Shown: positions 35,272 through 47,580, counted from the stretch's first letter. The stretch: 64,000 bases of DNA from Batillaria attramentaria (GCA_018292915.2 JACVVK020000005.1:4158501-4222500); one strand, 5' to 3'. Program-made: numbers and translations. The notes: a model not told the origin generated them from the letters alone.

Positions 35272-35933
35272 CGTCCGCCACCTTACTGTTCCTAACGAGT
35301 GTCACCACTGGTCAGAGAACACGCTACGATTTTTATCATCATTTCGGTGTATATATCCTGTTTGTTGTGTTTACCCCCGGGATATAATAAGTGCTATTGT
35401 CTTGCTTTGACTTGAAATCCATCGCTCTTTATTGTCCTTCCCTGCTAATGTTAAGCTTTCGTGCGCTTTTGCTAGACTGTCCTTTGCTTGCGTTTGCTGA
35501 ACTTACCCTTTTAATTTTGTTACGAAAGTTTTGCCCCATATCTTGACGCCTGCAACTGTCTTCTATATAAAGAAAACAAATCTTACTTTACAACTACTCC
35601 GAAGTTGAAGATTGTTGGGGAAAGTAAAATGCAGTTGTTGAATGCACTAAGTGCATGGTGAAATGGTGTTTATCCTGATCGATGTTGCGTTATGGTTAAG
35701 TTCCTCAAAGTTTCCCCCTCTTGTGGTGTAGGTCCTCATAAAATTTAAAGAAAAACGTGACCAAAATATTAAATTAAAAAAAATATATATATGACCTTAC
35801 GTTAGAGTTCGTTTTGTTAGAATCTGGTACTGTTTTTTTCTTCTTTTTTAATTCTTCCCTTTAGGCAAAGCGTGCTGTTCTGTGACATCCAGCTCTTGGT
35901 CCGTTTTTGTTATTTATCGGGTCTGGGAGGAGG

Positions 35934-35967
<34 letters not shown>

Positions 35968-38684
35968 ACACATCCCCCCGTTTCGTGCCGCTGAAATGGA
36001 AACCCGTCCTCCCGAATCTTGTCCAGCCTCCCGTTCGTCGCGTGTCGAGATGGCAAATCCCTTTTGCGGCTTAGCAGGTCAGGTGAAAAGATTCTCGGTT
36101 CACAGGTGGCAGCTTTGGCTGGAGGCAACCGGGAGGGGAGTCCTGGCTGCATGTTAGACCCATCTCCTGTCTTTCTGTGGTGCTTTTAGTCAGGAGGTTT
36201 GAGGGTAAATCTTTGGACATGGACGCCAATGTGGGAGGGTTGGAGTGGAGTGAGTGAGAACACTGTTTGATTCCTTGCCTAGATTATTTTAGCGGTGGCT
36301 GGTTCACCGGCCTCGAGGGAATATTTAACCTCAGTTCTTGATAGGTCGACTGGCACCGTGGCGTTCTGACCGGGCATGAACGAATCTTCAGTACAACAAT
36401 CTTGTGGTAAATCTCCATGCATTTTGGCAAGAAAAGGGGGACAGTTGATGACACTTTGTTCCTCTTTTGCTGTCTTGTACAAACTGTGCCCGCTGCTTTT
36501 TTTTTTTTTTTAATATTCTTTTCATGTTATTTTATTTCACTAAACCGGATTTGGCAGTAGATTCCGGTATCCGAATCACTTCAACTTCACGTTCGTTCAG
36601 GGCATTATTCTACGGTCGGCAGTATTTCATATTTTTGGTTTGTCCTTTTAGAGACTTAGGTTAATTTTTTCTCTCAGAATTCCGAGATTCTGACAACAAA
36701 CAGACGCAGACAACAGGGAAAACAGCAACAACAACAACAACAACAGCTTATTTTTTTCCCAGAGTTTGGTATTCTAATATTTGTAACACGCTGGCGGTTC
36801 TTTTCGTTCCGATAGTAATGATCTTGTCTTGTCCCTGTTTTCATCCTCATCAGGTGAAGGTCTTTAGGAGGACATTTTTTTGACAACAAAACTGTAGAGA
36901 TTACTTTAGGCGATGCTTCTCAGCATTTAACTTCTTTTGCCCTGCTCTCGTGGTGTAGGCCCTTAGACCAACACAACTCTCACGTAAAACGCTTTAAGCG
37001 GTGATTCCCAACATTTAGCTTGTTTTTTCTCGTCGAAGACGATTTTCCTTGTTGTCTTTGCTGTTGGCTGCACTCCTCGGTCATCGTCCGGAGCATAAAA
37101 GGAAAACAGCTTTGCCGCTGATGGGGCCGGAGAACAAAGGAAAGTGCGACATTAAGGTGCCAACATGATCATGACCGGTGAACTAACGAGCGGTCCCGAT
37201 CGGCTTTTCCGTGCGGGGAAGCTGAAAGCTCAAAGCACCGCGGACCAATTTCTGCAGGTCCCCCCCCCCCCCCACACGATCATTGTGACGCCATTCTTAG
37301 GGATGGTGAGTGGTCTTCAGCCCTCACCCAAGCCTCCTGGACGTTGAGTGGTGGTGGGGCACAGGCAGGCAGGGTCCGATCTCCAGAAGCTTAAGCCTGG
37401 TCCTGAATGATTGGAAGGGGCTTTCTGTACTCAGCCGCCTGAATGCCCCGTTACGTTGTTGTCGCAGAGAAAGAGGATAGACTGCCACCGCTACTTGGGA
37501 AAAGGGCGCAGCTGCCTGACGAATCTGTGGCATTAGACCCTTTTCTTCAGTTGGTGGTACATTAGGTACTGGGAGTTTTCTGGAAGGTTGTTTTCTACGG
37601 TCATTTGGAAAAAAGGACATAAGGGCCATGAGGTTGATCAGCAACCTAGGTTCTGTTCCATATGACGGCAGGGGATGTTTTCTGTAGGAGACCCAGAAGG
37701 GAATGCCGAGCAGCACGTGCATTGGTATGTGACGGGGAGCTGACAGGTTGCGAGGGGTCAAGGAGGAATGAGCAGGGTCTTGTACCTGACGCCTGCCTGT
37801 GAAGGAATAACTGCCGCGTCTTTCTCCTGTCACTTGCTGCAGAGATTCATAATTGCTTGATAGCTTTCGCCGTCGGAACCTTCATTGTCATCATCTGTGC
37901 CATTTGCCGTTAGGGGATCAGCGTGATGGGAGGTCATGCATCATGGCATAATAATCATCGATTTGTGTTTGGTGATGTTCTCCAGTCCAGTCCCCACATC
38001 AGTCATCATAACTGTCACTTTGTAATTTGCAGCAGCTCAAAGAATAGCGGATGTTTTAAAATCTGCATTGCTTAGTTTTTTAGTGGTGGTAGCTGTATCC
38101 GATTTTTGTTTCCCTTTTTTGGCTTCATTGGCTTGAAACTTACTTTCATGTTTTTTGTATTTTCTTTTTACTTGTCATAATCAGCATAATTGACATGTGC
38201 ATGTTATAAACCTACAAAGAATGCCGCTGTAGCGTGTAGATGAAATGGTAAGTCGTAATTGTGTGCCATGGAACAAAGCGACGGCTCTTTTTTTTGTTGT
38301 TCTACTCTCCTGGATGATGTTAGTAGTAGCATCAGTGATGTGGTGGGAGTGTCGGGGCCCAACGGAACTGGCTGTGTGGCGGTGGGCTGGGGAAAGGAAG
38401 GCGGTGGGAGTGGGGACAGGAGAGGATATGGGGAGGGGCCTAGTAAACTGTGGAGCGTGGGGGTGGTGGTGGTGGGGAGGGGAGTCTGCCGATAGGAAAT
38501 CGATGTAGCGACGATCCGCCCTGGTCTTGCACTGAGCCGCTGTGCTCTTAATCAAATCCACACCGGCCGGATCGAAAGGGATTTGGCGCCAGACCCATCT
38601 CTGTCTTCTCCTGCACGATTTGTCCATCCATAGGGTGATGGTGGTGGTGGTGGTGGTATTGAAGGGGGTGGGGGTGGAGGTAGG
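35272..38684. other. Intergenic or flanking DNA, no recognisable feature
   Basis: Contains a (GA)14 at 35935-35963, a (CAA)n at 36725-36745 and an unassigned open frame on the minus strand (37324-37833). Nothing else could be named. Confidence 0.5.
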
Positions 38685-39010
38685 GGGCTGAAATGGGATG
38701 GGGCGGTGTTGTGCGAGGTTCTATTTCTGTAGATGCTTTCGGCGCAGACTTTGATTTTATGATATGATAAGACGAAGACCATGTGCCTGTCCAACTTCAA
38801 CGAAAGTGAATTTCCATCATTTTCATTGGCTACGAGGCGGGGTTGGGGGGGGGGGGGGGGGGGGGGGGCTGAGACGGGATGGGGAGGACGTGTCGTGTGA
38901 GGTTCTATTTCTGTAGATACTGTCGGCGCAAACTTTGCTTTTATGATATAATATGACGAACATCACGTGCCTGTGTAACCCCGACGAAAGTGCATATATG
39001 CATTTTCACA
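38685..39010 (+). repeat. Tandem duplication, two ~145 bp units with G-run spacer
   Basis: 38685-38830 and 38867-39010 share gaggttctatttctgtagat, ttatgatat, cgtgcctgt and cgaaagtg. A ~23 bp poly(G) lies between them. Confidence 0.85.
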
Positions 39011-41122
39011 GGCCTGGCCTTGAAACGTCATTTGTTTATTTAACACAGGCCAAAAATAAAATAAAATAAAATGTTGAAAACAAAGTAAATTACTAACCCT
39101 GCTGGCCTGAGAGTTTCTTTTACTTCTGCTTTCCTGCGCTGCCGGTGTCCGCCGTTAAAACTGTTGGCATCTATCTCGTACTACCATACGTTAGAGGACA
39201 CGCACCACCAGAACCTGGGGCAGGTTCTGCTAGACATCAAGTCAGCACCGGACTGCGGACGCCAGGAGACCAGCAGGTGCAGAGCTCGTGCATGGCACGG
39301 TGCCAGACTGACAAGGGTGTCGTCCTACAGGCTCACATGAGAGATGGCGGGGAGATAATCCGACAGGCAGGATTAGCTCCCTTGACGTGCTGGGACACAC
39401 CACGACAGCACGCTGCAAAATGGAGAAGGGGAGGTGGGGGGGGGGGGGAGGTCATGTGGCGATGGTAGTGGAGATTAGAGGGGGATAGTCACACGAAGAT
39501 TTCGGTGATGACAACAAATCTACTGAGAGGCAAAAGAAAGTATCCACTTTACAAAAGCAAAAATCATAGTAATACTCAAATCAATTGATGCTTTACTTTA
39601 CTGCGGTCCATGTAACTGATCGTACCCTCTTGGCCACATTCAGTGGAAGCTCTTCAGTCGTCGATCCGATTTACCCGTGTCCTTACTCGACCCGTTTTCA
39701 CACTTCCATCTGGACAGCCTCTCCAGATAGGCGACCCTCTTAAAATATTTAGTTGCAGTAGATGGGACTGCTGGTGCGTTCACAGTCTTGTCTGCGTCGG
39801 GATGGTGGAGGACGAAAGGAGGATATGAGACCAATTTGAAGAAAATCTTCTTGACTTGTGTGTCTGTTTTTCTTCGATGTTTGCAGGGTTTGTCTGCCTG
39901 TACGTTGCAACTGTCTTCCCGATACTTTGTCTTAACACTCACGTTGTTGCGCTTATCCTGTTGCTTATTCTTGTACATGTATACCTAACCTGCTTAGAGC
40001 TTTCTTGCAAAACGTTATTCCTCCAGAAGTTGTTGGTTTTTTATGAAAACGATTTCAGTTCAGCGTCCATAATTTATTATTATTTTGAAAAAAAAAATAC
40101 AAAATAAAATATTTAACTTTACGTGGCCAGTTAGAAACAATCGCGAACATATCATTGTTGATAAGGCGTGGTTGTTCTGTGTCTCCGTCTTTGCGGTAGT
40201 GTGTTTAGCGCGGCAAGTGAACACCGGCATATGTTCTCTCGCGAAAGGCAATGACAACTGGCAGTGGTTGTGAATCACTGTATGCGGTTTATCACCGCAA
40301 AGATTACACTACCCGATTCACGTGATCTGTGCATTCAGTTCATAGGGAGATAACGTGTTGTATTTGCAGTTTCATTATATTAGAAAGAAGAACTTCCCTC
40401 ACAGTGACCAGATCGCAGTCTGAGTTCATTGTCAGTTAAAATGATTTTCGTGACCACGCTGTCCCGGTCCGGGTTTTTAGCTGTTCCTGGCACAGGTATC
40501 TGTTTTATATTATCAGTAGTCAGTCGGACAGTCACTCTCTGAAGTAGGCCGAAGACTTTTCCGCGTCACGCCAGTTAGTCGCTGCTGACCGTGTGTTTTC
40601 GCTCTTTGTGTATTGTCCAGCGCCGGGGCGGCTGTGCAGCTGGTAGCCAAAGTGCGTCGGAACGTGTGACCGCAACCCCCGCGTAATACACAAGCGGGTG
40701 CCTCGCAGGCTTGTCACGTGTGCCAAGGGATTAAAAATGTATTGAGTCGTGGATAACCTCCGGGTTTTTTTTTTTAATTATTTTTTTTTTTTTAAGCTTC
40801 GGCGTGTTGCTTTTCCAGCATTCCGTCCCAGGCCATGGTGCTTGTCTCCCCTTGCTCCGTAACAAACATGTCTCAGAATAAATGTTACGCAGGCTGTATA
40901 CATCGAGCTTCCTGTCACGTGATTTTTCAATACCCTTACGGCTTGCTTCTGGATAATGCTGATACTGTACTGTGCTTGTCCCGCGTTTTACACCCCATCG
41001 TCCACGCCTGTTGCTCCCCCCCCCCATCACCCTCCCCCCTCCACTTCCCCCACCCACGTGTATTGTTCTTCTGTAGGTACATGTTCTTTCCAGTACTATT
41101 TCTTATTCTACCGCCCTCTAGA
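39011..41122. other. Intergenic DNA, no recognisable feature
   Basis: Includes an (AATAA)-like run at 39052-39071 and T-rich runs at 40.77 kb. No gene or mobile element identified. Confidence 0.5.
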
Positions 41123-41408
41123 AAAAGGACCAGAGCGCATAGGATTTTTAAAAAAAAGTAATTTTTTTTTAGGCTCACAGATCGTTCTTGGCTGGTATGG
41201 TCGTCTAGCATCACACCATGAGGACACGTATTAATACATGCACACACAGGCTTGCGTTCCGCTGGTTGAAGCCAAAACGCAGTAGCCGATGAAACTCAAC
41301 CTTACGGCTGAGCGCGCACGGCATCAGACATCAGTGTGTTGCATTCCGAGCTCTACTAATCTGTAAGACCATTTCGAGCGCACAGGCGCAGTGACAAGCG
41401 CAACAGTG
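41123..41408 (+). repeat. Dispersed repeat R3, copy 2
   Basis: cacagatcgttcttggctgg, gtctagcatcacaccatgag, gagctctactaatctgtaag and tttcgagcgcacaggcgcag match copy 1. Class unknown. Confidence 0.65.
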
Positions 41409-41506
41409 TCAAAACAAAATCTGTATAGAAAACCTAGTAATAGTAGCAATAGTGCCTTTACGATTAGATCGATTTTATCGTCTCCAGAAGAGAACTTCGC
41501 CATCGG

Positions 41507-41652
41507 GGCAAAAACAACAACAACAAACAACAACAACAGACCCCCCCCCCAAAAAAAAAAAACAAAAAAAACAACAACAAAAAAACCAAAAACAACAAAA
41601 CAAACCCAAACAAAAAAAAAAAAACACACACATAAAAACACAAAAAACACTT
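41507..41652 (+). repeat. A/C-only tract, ~145 bp
   Basis: (CAA)n, poly-C, poly-A, then mixed CA blocks. Confidence 0.9.
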
Positions 41653-41705
41653 ACTTGTAAAGAGAAATACAGTCAGTATCATTGTTTAAAGAAGATCATT
41701 GTTGT

Positions 41706-41872
41706 GCATGCAGTTTGTCTCCTGCATGTCCTAGGTTTATACTGCCCCGTAGACCAGTTTGCATCATTTGTCCAACGTTGCATTTTTGTCTTTTTCAAGT
41801 AGTGCAGGCACACTCAGCCGCGAATTAGTCTAAAAACTCACTCACTCACTCACTCACTCACTCACTCACATA
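41706..41872 (+). repeat. Dispersed repeat R2, copy 2
   Basis: Same blocks as 9412-9592 with a longer (ACTC)n tail of about 40 bp. Confidence 0.75.
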
Positions 41873-41911
41873 CACACACACGCGCGCGCGCAGGAGTGTA
41901 ATATACATACA

Positions 41912-41960
41912 TCAAGGGCCAATTCAATCGACGCTCAGGCCCTTATTTCCAGATGATGGT
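41912..41960. mobile_element. TA-type MITE, half copy
   Basis: Only the right half (gacgctcaggcccttatttc, cagatgatgg) matches the family; the left half is lost or too diverged. Confidence 0.45.
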
Positions 41961-42360
41961 GGTGAAACTGTATCTGCGTAACTCTGGTGACGGTCCAGAT
42001 TTTCTGTTGTCCAGTTGTTGTTCGTTCTTCGGTGCTTCGCATACCCAAGCTTTCAGGGATGGGACAAATAATCACTGTGATAGCTTTAGACCGCTTGCCG
42101 ATTCGCTTTCTGTTATCATGATCACTGCATCGAAGTCTCTGCTTGCTGATTGGCGTTTCTGTGGTGTAATTGTATGCATTGAATTGAAGTCTGCGGCCGA
42201 TGGAACCAATCCTCATGTATTGCAACAGCTTATGTTTCGGTGTACCAGAGAGCATGGATACTAACTACCCTTGCTGTCTGATTGTTCACACTGCATGCTC
42301 ACCTCAGTTTAATACTAGTCAATGAGACCGCCGTACGCGGCGATTCTCTTGCTTTCACTG

Positions 42361-42515
<155 letters not shown>

Positions 42516-43270
42516 CTTTTCTTTTTTCTCTCTCACTCTCAAGACTATGTGGTTCGTAAAGAGAGGATTTTTTGTTGACTATCGAGGCTTTGTACAATCT
42601 TAACAAAACCCTGAGGCCGTGTTAAACCTGAAGAAAGTTCTGGTTTATTTTGATTGAAAATTTGTCTTTTGTCTTTGGTGGGAAAGGAAATGGTATTCAG
42701 ACTTGGGCATACCCAGATAACGTGCAAAATAAGCTATTTACACTGATTACCTCAGAAATCACATACTGATTTACAGATTATAACTTCTAATGATATCGCC
42801 AGTACGTAAATAATAATATATATGTGACAAATATTCAGAAAGAAAGGGTAATTGGCCGTTTATTGGTGTTCGGCAAATGACTGGAATAACGAGATTTAGT
42901 CTTTGTTATGCTTATTCCGGACAGTTTTCTTCAACGATGGAAAATCAATGGCGTACAAGGTAGCCAACTTGTTTGTATGGGAAAGGACCTCTTCATTCTT
43001 TATTTAAAAATTTTCTTTCGTAGTTTGCATTATGTTATTGCTGCATATGTGCCGAATGTTTCCCCTTGTTTCTTAATACCCCAGCCGTCACTTTTCAGAG
43101 TGAAGGAGTACACACAAAACCCATTTACGTACTGTGAGTAGGGTTCTGTACGTCTCTGTATGTTGGTCAATCACTGTGCATTGTCTATGGTGCTGTTGTT
43201 TTGAATTTGCGGATGTGCGGCTTGCAAATAAATTGCAGAGATAAAAAACATTTTGTTTGTTTGTTCGTTT

Positions 43271-43272
43271 TG

Positions 43273-43358
<86 letters not shown>
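43271..43358 (+). repeat. (CT)n(CA)n
   Basis: Compound array of about 88 bp. Confidence 0.97.
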
Positions 43359-43359
<1 letters not shown>

Positions 43360-43461
43360 TTACAACAAATCCTCAATGCAAGTAGTAGTAGTAGACTAAG
43401 AAATAACAGGAGTCAATGTAGGTAGTACTGCTTGTAAGCTCTGTCTTTGAATAAAAGTTTT

Positions 43462-43527
43462 TGTCTGTCTGTCTGTCTGTCTGCCTGCCTGCCTGCCTGC
43501 CTCTCTCTCTCTCTCTCTGTCTGTCTG

Positions 43528-43563
<36 letters not shown>

Positions 43564-43607
43564 CCGTCCGTCCGTCTGTCTGTCTGTCTGTCTCTCTCTC
43601 ACTCACA

Positions 43608-43664
<57 letters not shown>
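43462..43664 (+). repeat. (TGTC)n(TGCC)n(TC)n(CA)n(GTCC)n(GCAC)n compound array
   Basis: About 200 bp of successive tetra- and dinucleotide blocks, including (GCAC)n of about 30 bp. Confidence 0.96.
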
Positions 43665-44153
43665 GCTATTTCTTGCCACCTGCCAACACCACCTCACTCC
43701 ACAAAAGCCTGAACGGGAAATTTGACAATAGACCCAGTGACCTCACATCTAGGCCAGTAGACAGAATACCTTCACAGCACACCAAAAAACCTGTACTTTT
43801 TCCACCACCTCCCATAAAAGACATTGTTTTGTTTTACATTGTGCGGTGTCTGGTGGCGAGAATATGCCTGCACACACCTTCTCCCTACCTTCAGCCTGGG
43901 CGGGTTGAAGGCGTCCATTGTAGCGAGCACGGCTGGTGGAATACATTGGCGCTGGGACAATAGTCGCACATCAATGCCTGCACACTCGCTGAGGTGGCGG
44001 CTTGATTAGGACTGAATATACTCCACTGTTCTTCATGCTTGATTTACCTCTGTCGGTCTCCCGGCCAAAAGGCAATATTTCATACACGGGCACAAGTCAA
44101 GCGTGGCCTGGAATCGTGAATCAGTTTGTAGTCAGGAAGGGGGGGGGGGACGT

Positions 44154-44204
44154 TTGTGTGTGCGTGTGTGCGTGCGTGCGTGCGTGTGTGTGTGTGTGTG
44201 TGTT
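44154..44204 (+). repeat. (TG)n with (CGTG) block
   Basis: Short compound array after a G-run. Another (TG)24 lies at 44766-44813. Confidence 0.94.
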
Positions 44205-44289
44205 ATCAACAGACGTGGGTTTAGTCGCTGCAGTCTTGGAGGGAAAGGACAGAAAGTCTCCCTTAACCTCTTGTGACCTGCTTTCCTCA

Positions 44290-44383
44290 GAGCCAGACAT
44301 AAATACTTGACTCCGATCGGGATTCGAACTCACGACCCGAGCACTGAAAGTGCAACGCTCTACTATATGACTGTCCCAGCTCC
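44290..44383 (-). mobile_element. SINE tRNA-like head, diverged
   Basis: Minus strand carries gattcgaactcacgacccga (box B complement) and caacgctctactatatgact (box A side). It lacks the SINE-A tail. It is separated by a poly(C) run from a second head in the opposite orientation. Confidence 0.65.
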
Positions 44384-44404
44384 TCCCCCCCCCCCCCCCC
44401 CTGT

Positions 44405-44522
44405 CGTCTCGGTGTCGAGCTGGACATGCGGTGGACTCTCAAAGCTTGGGTCGTGAGTTCGAATCTCGACTGGGAGTCAAACATTAGTGCTGTCTTATTA
44501 GTTAACCTTGTTTCCCCCGTTT
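44405..44522 (+). mobile_element. SINE tRNA-like head, diverged, inverted to previous
   Basis: Contains gggtcgtgagttcgaatctc and a degraded cttattagttaaccttgttt version of the family tail. Together with 44290-44383 it forms a head-to-head pair across a C run. Confidence 0.65.
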
Positions 44523-44762
44523 AAAAAAAAAAAATGTTCTTTTACTACTTTATTGTCCCTTTCTGGAAAATCGGGCCGCGTTGCAGCGCCACCCAAAATA
44601 CCTATCCCGTTTATTTATTTATTTTTGCCCTATGTATCACCCCTGTGCGCTAGGGTTCGATAACAGGAATTTTATGTGCATTATAACCTGTAGTTTATCG
44701 TTGCAGGTCTGCCGTCTTGCGGTAGTGCCTGTTTCTAACCAGCATACAACTGTGATCTTTGC

Positions 44763-44815
<53 letters not shown>

Positions 44816-44834
44816 ACACAAAATTTTAATGAAT

Positions 44835-44940
44835 TTTAATGTATTGTATTGTATTGTATTGTATTGTATTGTATTGTCGCTGTGTGTGGGCGGACATGAA
44901 ATTTCCCCCTGAGGGATTAATAAAGTAATCTTATCTTTTT
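44835..44940 (+). mobile_element. Retroelement 3' end after (GTATT)n
   Basis: A (TATTG) pentanucleotide run (44838-44877) leads into atgaaatttccccctgaggg and attaataaagtaatcttatc, a terminus typical of invertebrate LINE 3' UTRs. The 26.88 kb element has the same ending in the other orientation. Confidence 0.5.
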
Positions 44941-45415
44941 AGAAAGAGGGCGTTTGAACGGGCCAACTTGTGTTTCGAAACATTTTCGCTCGTGGCTGCA
45001 CCTATACCCCCGAAATACTCTATCTAGATGATTAGTAGAGCTTTTAATGCGATACATTTTTTTTAAACTTCAGGCGAGCGGTCAAACATTCAAATTATAC
45101 GACTGTTGTTACACTACTGGAGCGCTCAGTGTGGTCGTGGCGTCATCGACTACTCCTCTGTTGGCTCAGTGCCAGCATTACAGACGCTGTTACCATCCAG
45201 ATGTCTAAGTGGTGTAATGATAGATACCACGAAAACAGCCTAGAGCGATCTGTGCCGGAACATAAAAATGGTCGTAGTAGCCACTTTAACAGAACCTCCA
45301 ATAGACGACTCCGCTTCTGTCAATCAAACGGGCAATCCCCAGAATCCAGAATTCAGCCAATCGCGTGCCGCGGCATAATGAGCACAACACATGGCATGGT
45401 CCGGCAAACGTTATT

Positions 45416-45486
45416 CCAGACACTACGAGGGAAGCACGTCAGTGTAGTTTCCCAGACACTACGAGGGAAGCACGTCAGTGTAGTTT
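45416..45486 (+). repeat. 36-bp period tandem pair
   Basis: ccagacactacgagggaagc continuing to gtgtagttt, at 45416-45450 and 45452-45486, identical. It lies at the end of an open frame (45129-45488). Confidence 0.9.
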
Positions 45487-45883
45487 GATATGACTGAAAC
45501 ATGGAAAGAAAGCAGTAACTCCACAGGCATCATTTGAGGGGGGGGGGGTGTAAAAACCATGACGTCAATCTCTTTCATCTTGAAATCACCCCTTTTCCCC
45601 ATGCAGTGACGTCATGGACGTACCGGCCGTGTTTTGCCGTGGGGCTTTGGCTTCTGAGCTTCCCGGACACAGATGCAAATTTCAAGAAAAACGCTATATA
45701 TTCCTCTTAAACATAACGTTGCATATGACACCCTAGAAACGCTTTAAATTTCACACACACACACACAAAAATCACAAATATCCGGCAGCCAAAGACTCAT
45801 GTGTAGAGTAAATTTCAACAAATTCCAATATTCCGTTTTTTGGCAATGTTAGCAGCGAGACCACATACCCCCTCATCCTTCTG

Positions 45884-46001
45884 GTCGTGAGTTCGATCCC
45901 GGCTGGGGCCAAATATTTGTGCTGGCTTTTTCATCGTTGCCCCGTCTTTGATATCACCCTATGTGGTGGAAAAGGACGTTAAACCCCCAAACACCCACCC
46001 A
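45884..46001 (+). mobile_element. SINE-A, 5'-truncated at box B, inside repeat R1
   Basis: Begins gtcgtgagttcgatcccggc and runs to the ACCC tail. TSD cccctcatccttctg at 45869-45883 and 46002-46016, which lies within dispersed repeat R1; the SINE is therefore younger than that R1 copy. Confidence 0.93.
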
Positions 46002-46042
46002 CCCCTCATCCTTCTGTCGTCTAGCTGCTGGCTCTTGTGCCA

Positions 46043-46238
46043 GCCGCGCATGAATACAAATAGTCCACAAGCCGCGCATGAATACAAATAGTCCACAAGC
46101 CGCGCATGAATACAAATAGTCCACAAGCCGCGCATGAATACAAATAGTCCACAAGCCGCGCATGAATACAAATAGTCCACAAGCCGCGCATGAATACAAA
46201 TAGTCCACAAGCCGCGCATGAATACAAATAGTCCACAA
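46043..46238 (+). repeat. 28-bp minisatellite, seven perfect copies
   Basis: Unit starts gccgcgcatgaatacaaata and continues gtccacaa. Copies begin at 46043, 46071, 46099, 46127, 46155, 46183 and 46211 with no mismatches. No spacers, so it is not a CRISPR. Confidence 0.97.
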
Positions 46239-47216
46239 GCCAGGCTCACATTTCCATAAGTTTACTATTACCTGGCATGAAACTTTCTTATAAAGACTGG
46301 CCTTTTTTTTTTTTTTTAAATTCCGCACACAAATTTAAAAAAGGTGCACAAATGTTGTACTATATTTAGCGTAGTCCTTACTACATGCCCCGGAAGCTAT
46401 TAGTGTCCAGGGCCCGTATGTAGAACTCGAGGTTAATTTAACCCATGGCTACGGGCCTAACCCAGACTAGGACAAAAGAAACCCCAAAACAAAATTATAT
46501 AAAAAAGGAAGCGAAGAAAGAAAGACAAAAATCCTTCTAGAGCGGCTTAGGCACCATGGTAGAATAGACCCGCTTCCTGATTAAAAAACAAAAACAAACA
46601 CCAAACAAACAAAGAAAAAAAAAAAAAGAAGAAAAGAATTTAACCCTAGAGCTAGTTTAGTTCGAGGTTAGACTCTAACCCAGGGCTAAACTCCCTAACC
46701 CTGACTTTTACATACGGGTCCTGTAGCCTAACCAGCCTGTCCTGTTCCTGGACGTAAGACGTCATCAGGTGAGATTCGTATATTGCCGTCTGGCTTCATA
46801 TTCTCTGCAGTATTTTGCTCTGTTCAGTTTCTTAATTAATTTCTCGATTCTGTTCACTGCGTGCTACTCAGACGGGGACATAAAAATAATAATGCAAATC
46901 TGCTCAAATTGCTGAAGGAGACTAATAAAACCAATAGTAAGAGAATCAATGCGAGGTATTACTGACAGGTGCGAGGTAGGTGATCACGGCTTGGGACACG
47001 TGCAGTATTTTCTCACGTGTTTTGGTGAGGCCTACTGTTCTCGTGTACTAGACGGGAGGGGTGTGTGTGTGTGTGTGGGGGGGGGGGGGGGGTGTCTGAC
47101 ACCGTGCAAAACAACAACAAAAACAACATCGCAGTAGTGATTTTTATTAACCACTGTTCACACATACATCACAGGACGTGCTAAATTTACCGTGAAAAAC
47201 AACACCAGAACGCGCT

Positions 47217-47249
47217 CTGTCTGTCTGTCTGTCTGTCTGTCTGTATGTA

Positions 47250-47311
<62 letters not shown>
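47217..47311 (+). repeat. (GTCT)n(GTAT)n(GT)n
   Basis: Tetranucleotide to dinucleotide transition. A second (GT)n of about 62 bp is at 47516-47578. Confidence 0.96.
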
Positions 47312-47514
47312 GGGAGGGGGGGGGGTGCACCCGTTTTTTCGACAGTTCTCATCCGAACGGCTTGAAATTTTGATTTTCTTACTGTATCAAGATTTTGGAT
47401 TAGAGCTCGGTGACCAGCTTGTTTTTATCACCTGCAACAACAACAACGTGAGCAATAGCGAAGTGGAGTTATTCACCTTGTCCTTACGTACAACAACAAC
47501 AACGACATGAGCGT

Positions 47515-47580
<66 letters not shown>

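Larger units (their letters stand above)
45667..46405 (+). repeat. Dispersed repeat R1, copy 2 (with SINE insertion and 28-mer expansion)
   Basis: cttaaacataacgttgcata, gacaccctagaaacgcttta, gagtaaatttcaacaaattc and ccccggaagctatta are shared with the 59.2 kb copy. It is interrupted by a truncated SINE-A with TSD, and the single gccgcgcatgaataca... unit seen at 59.4 kb is amplified seven-fold. Confidence 0.85.

Noticed and set aside
43373..43660. Long frames of Cys-Val, Thr-His or Ser-Leu repeats throughout the window
   Set aside because: Translations of dinucleotide microsatellites; not genes.
46043..46238. Regular 28-mer array as CRISPR
   Set aside because: Units are directly adjacent with no spacers, and the genome is eukaryotic.
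45954..46328. Open frames with repeated DYLYSCAACGLF-like peptide
   Set aside because: They result from reading the 28-bp minisatellite through three frames; no start or splice context.
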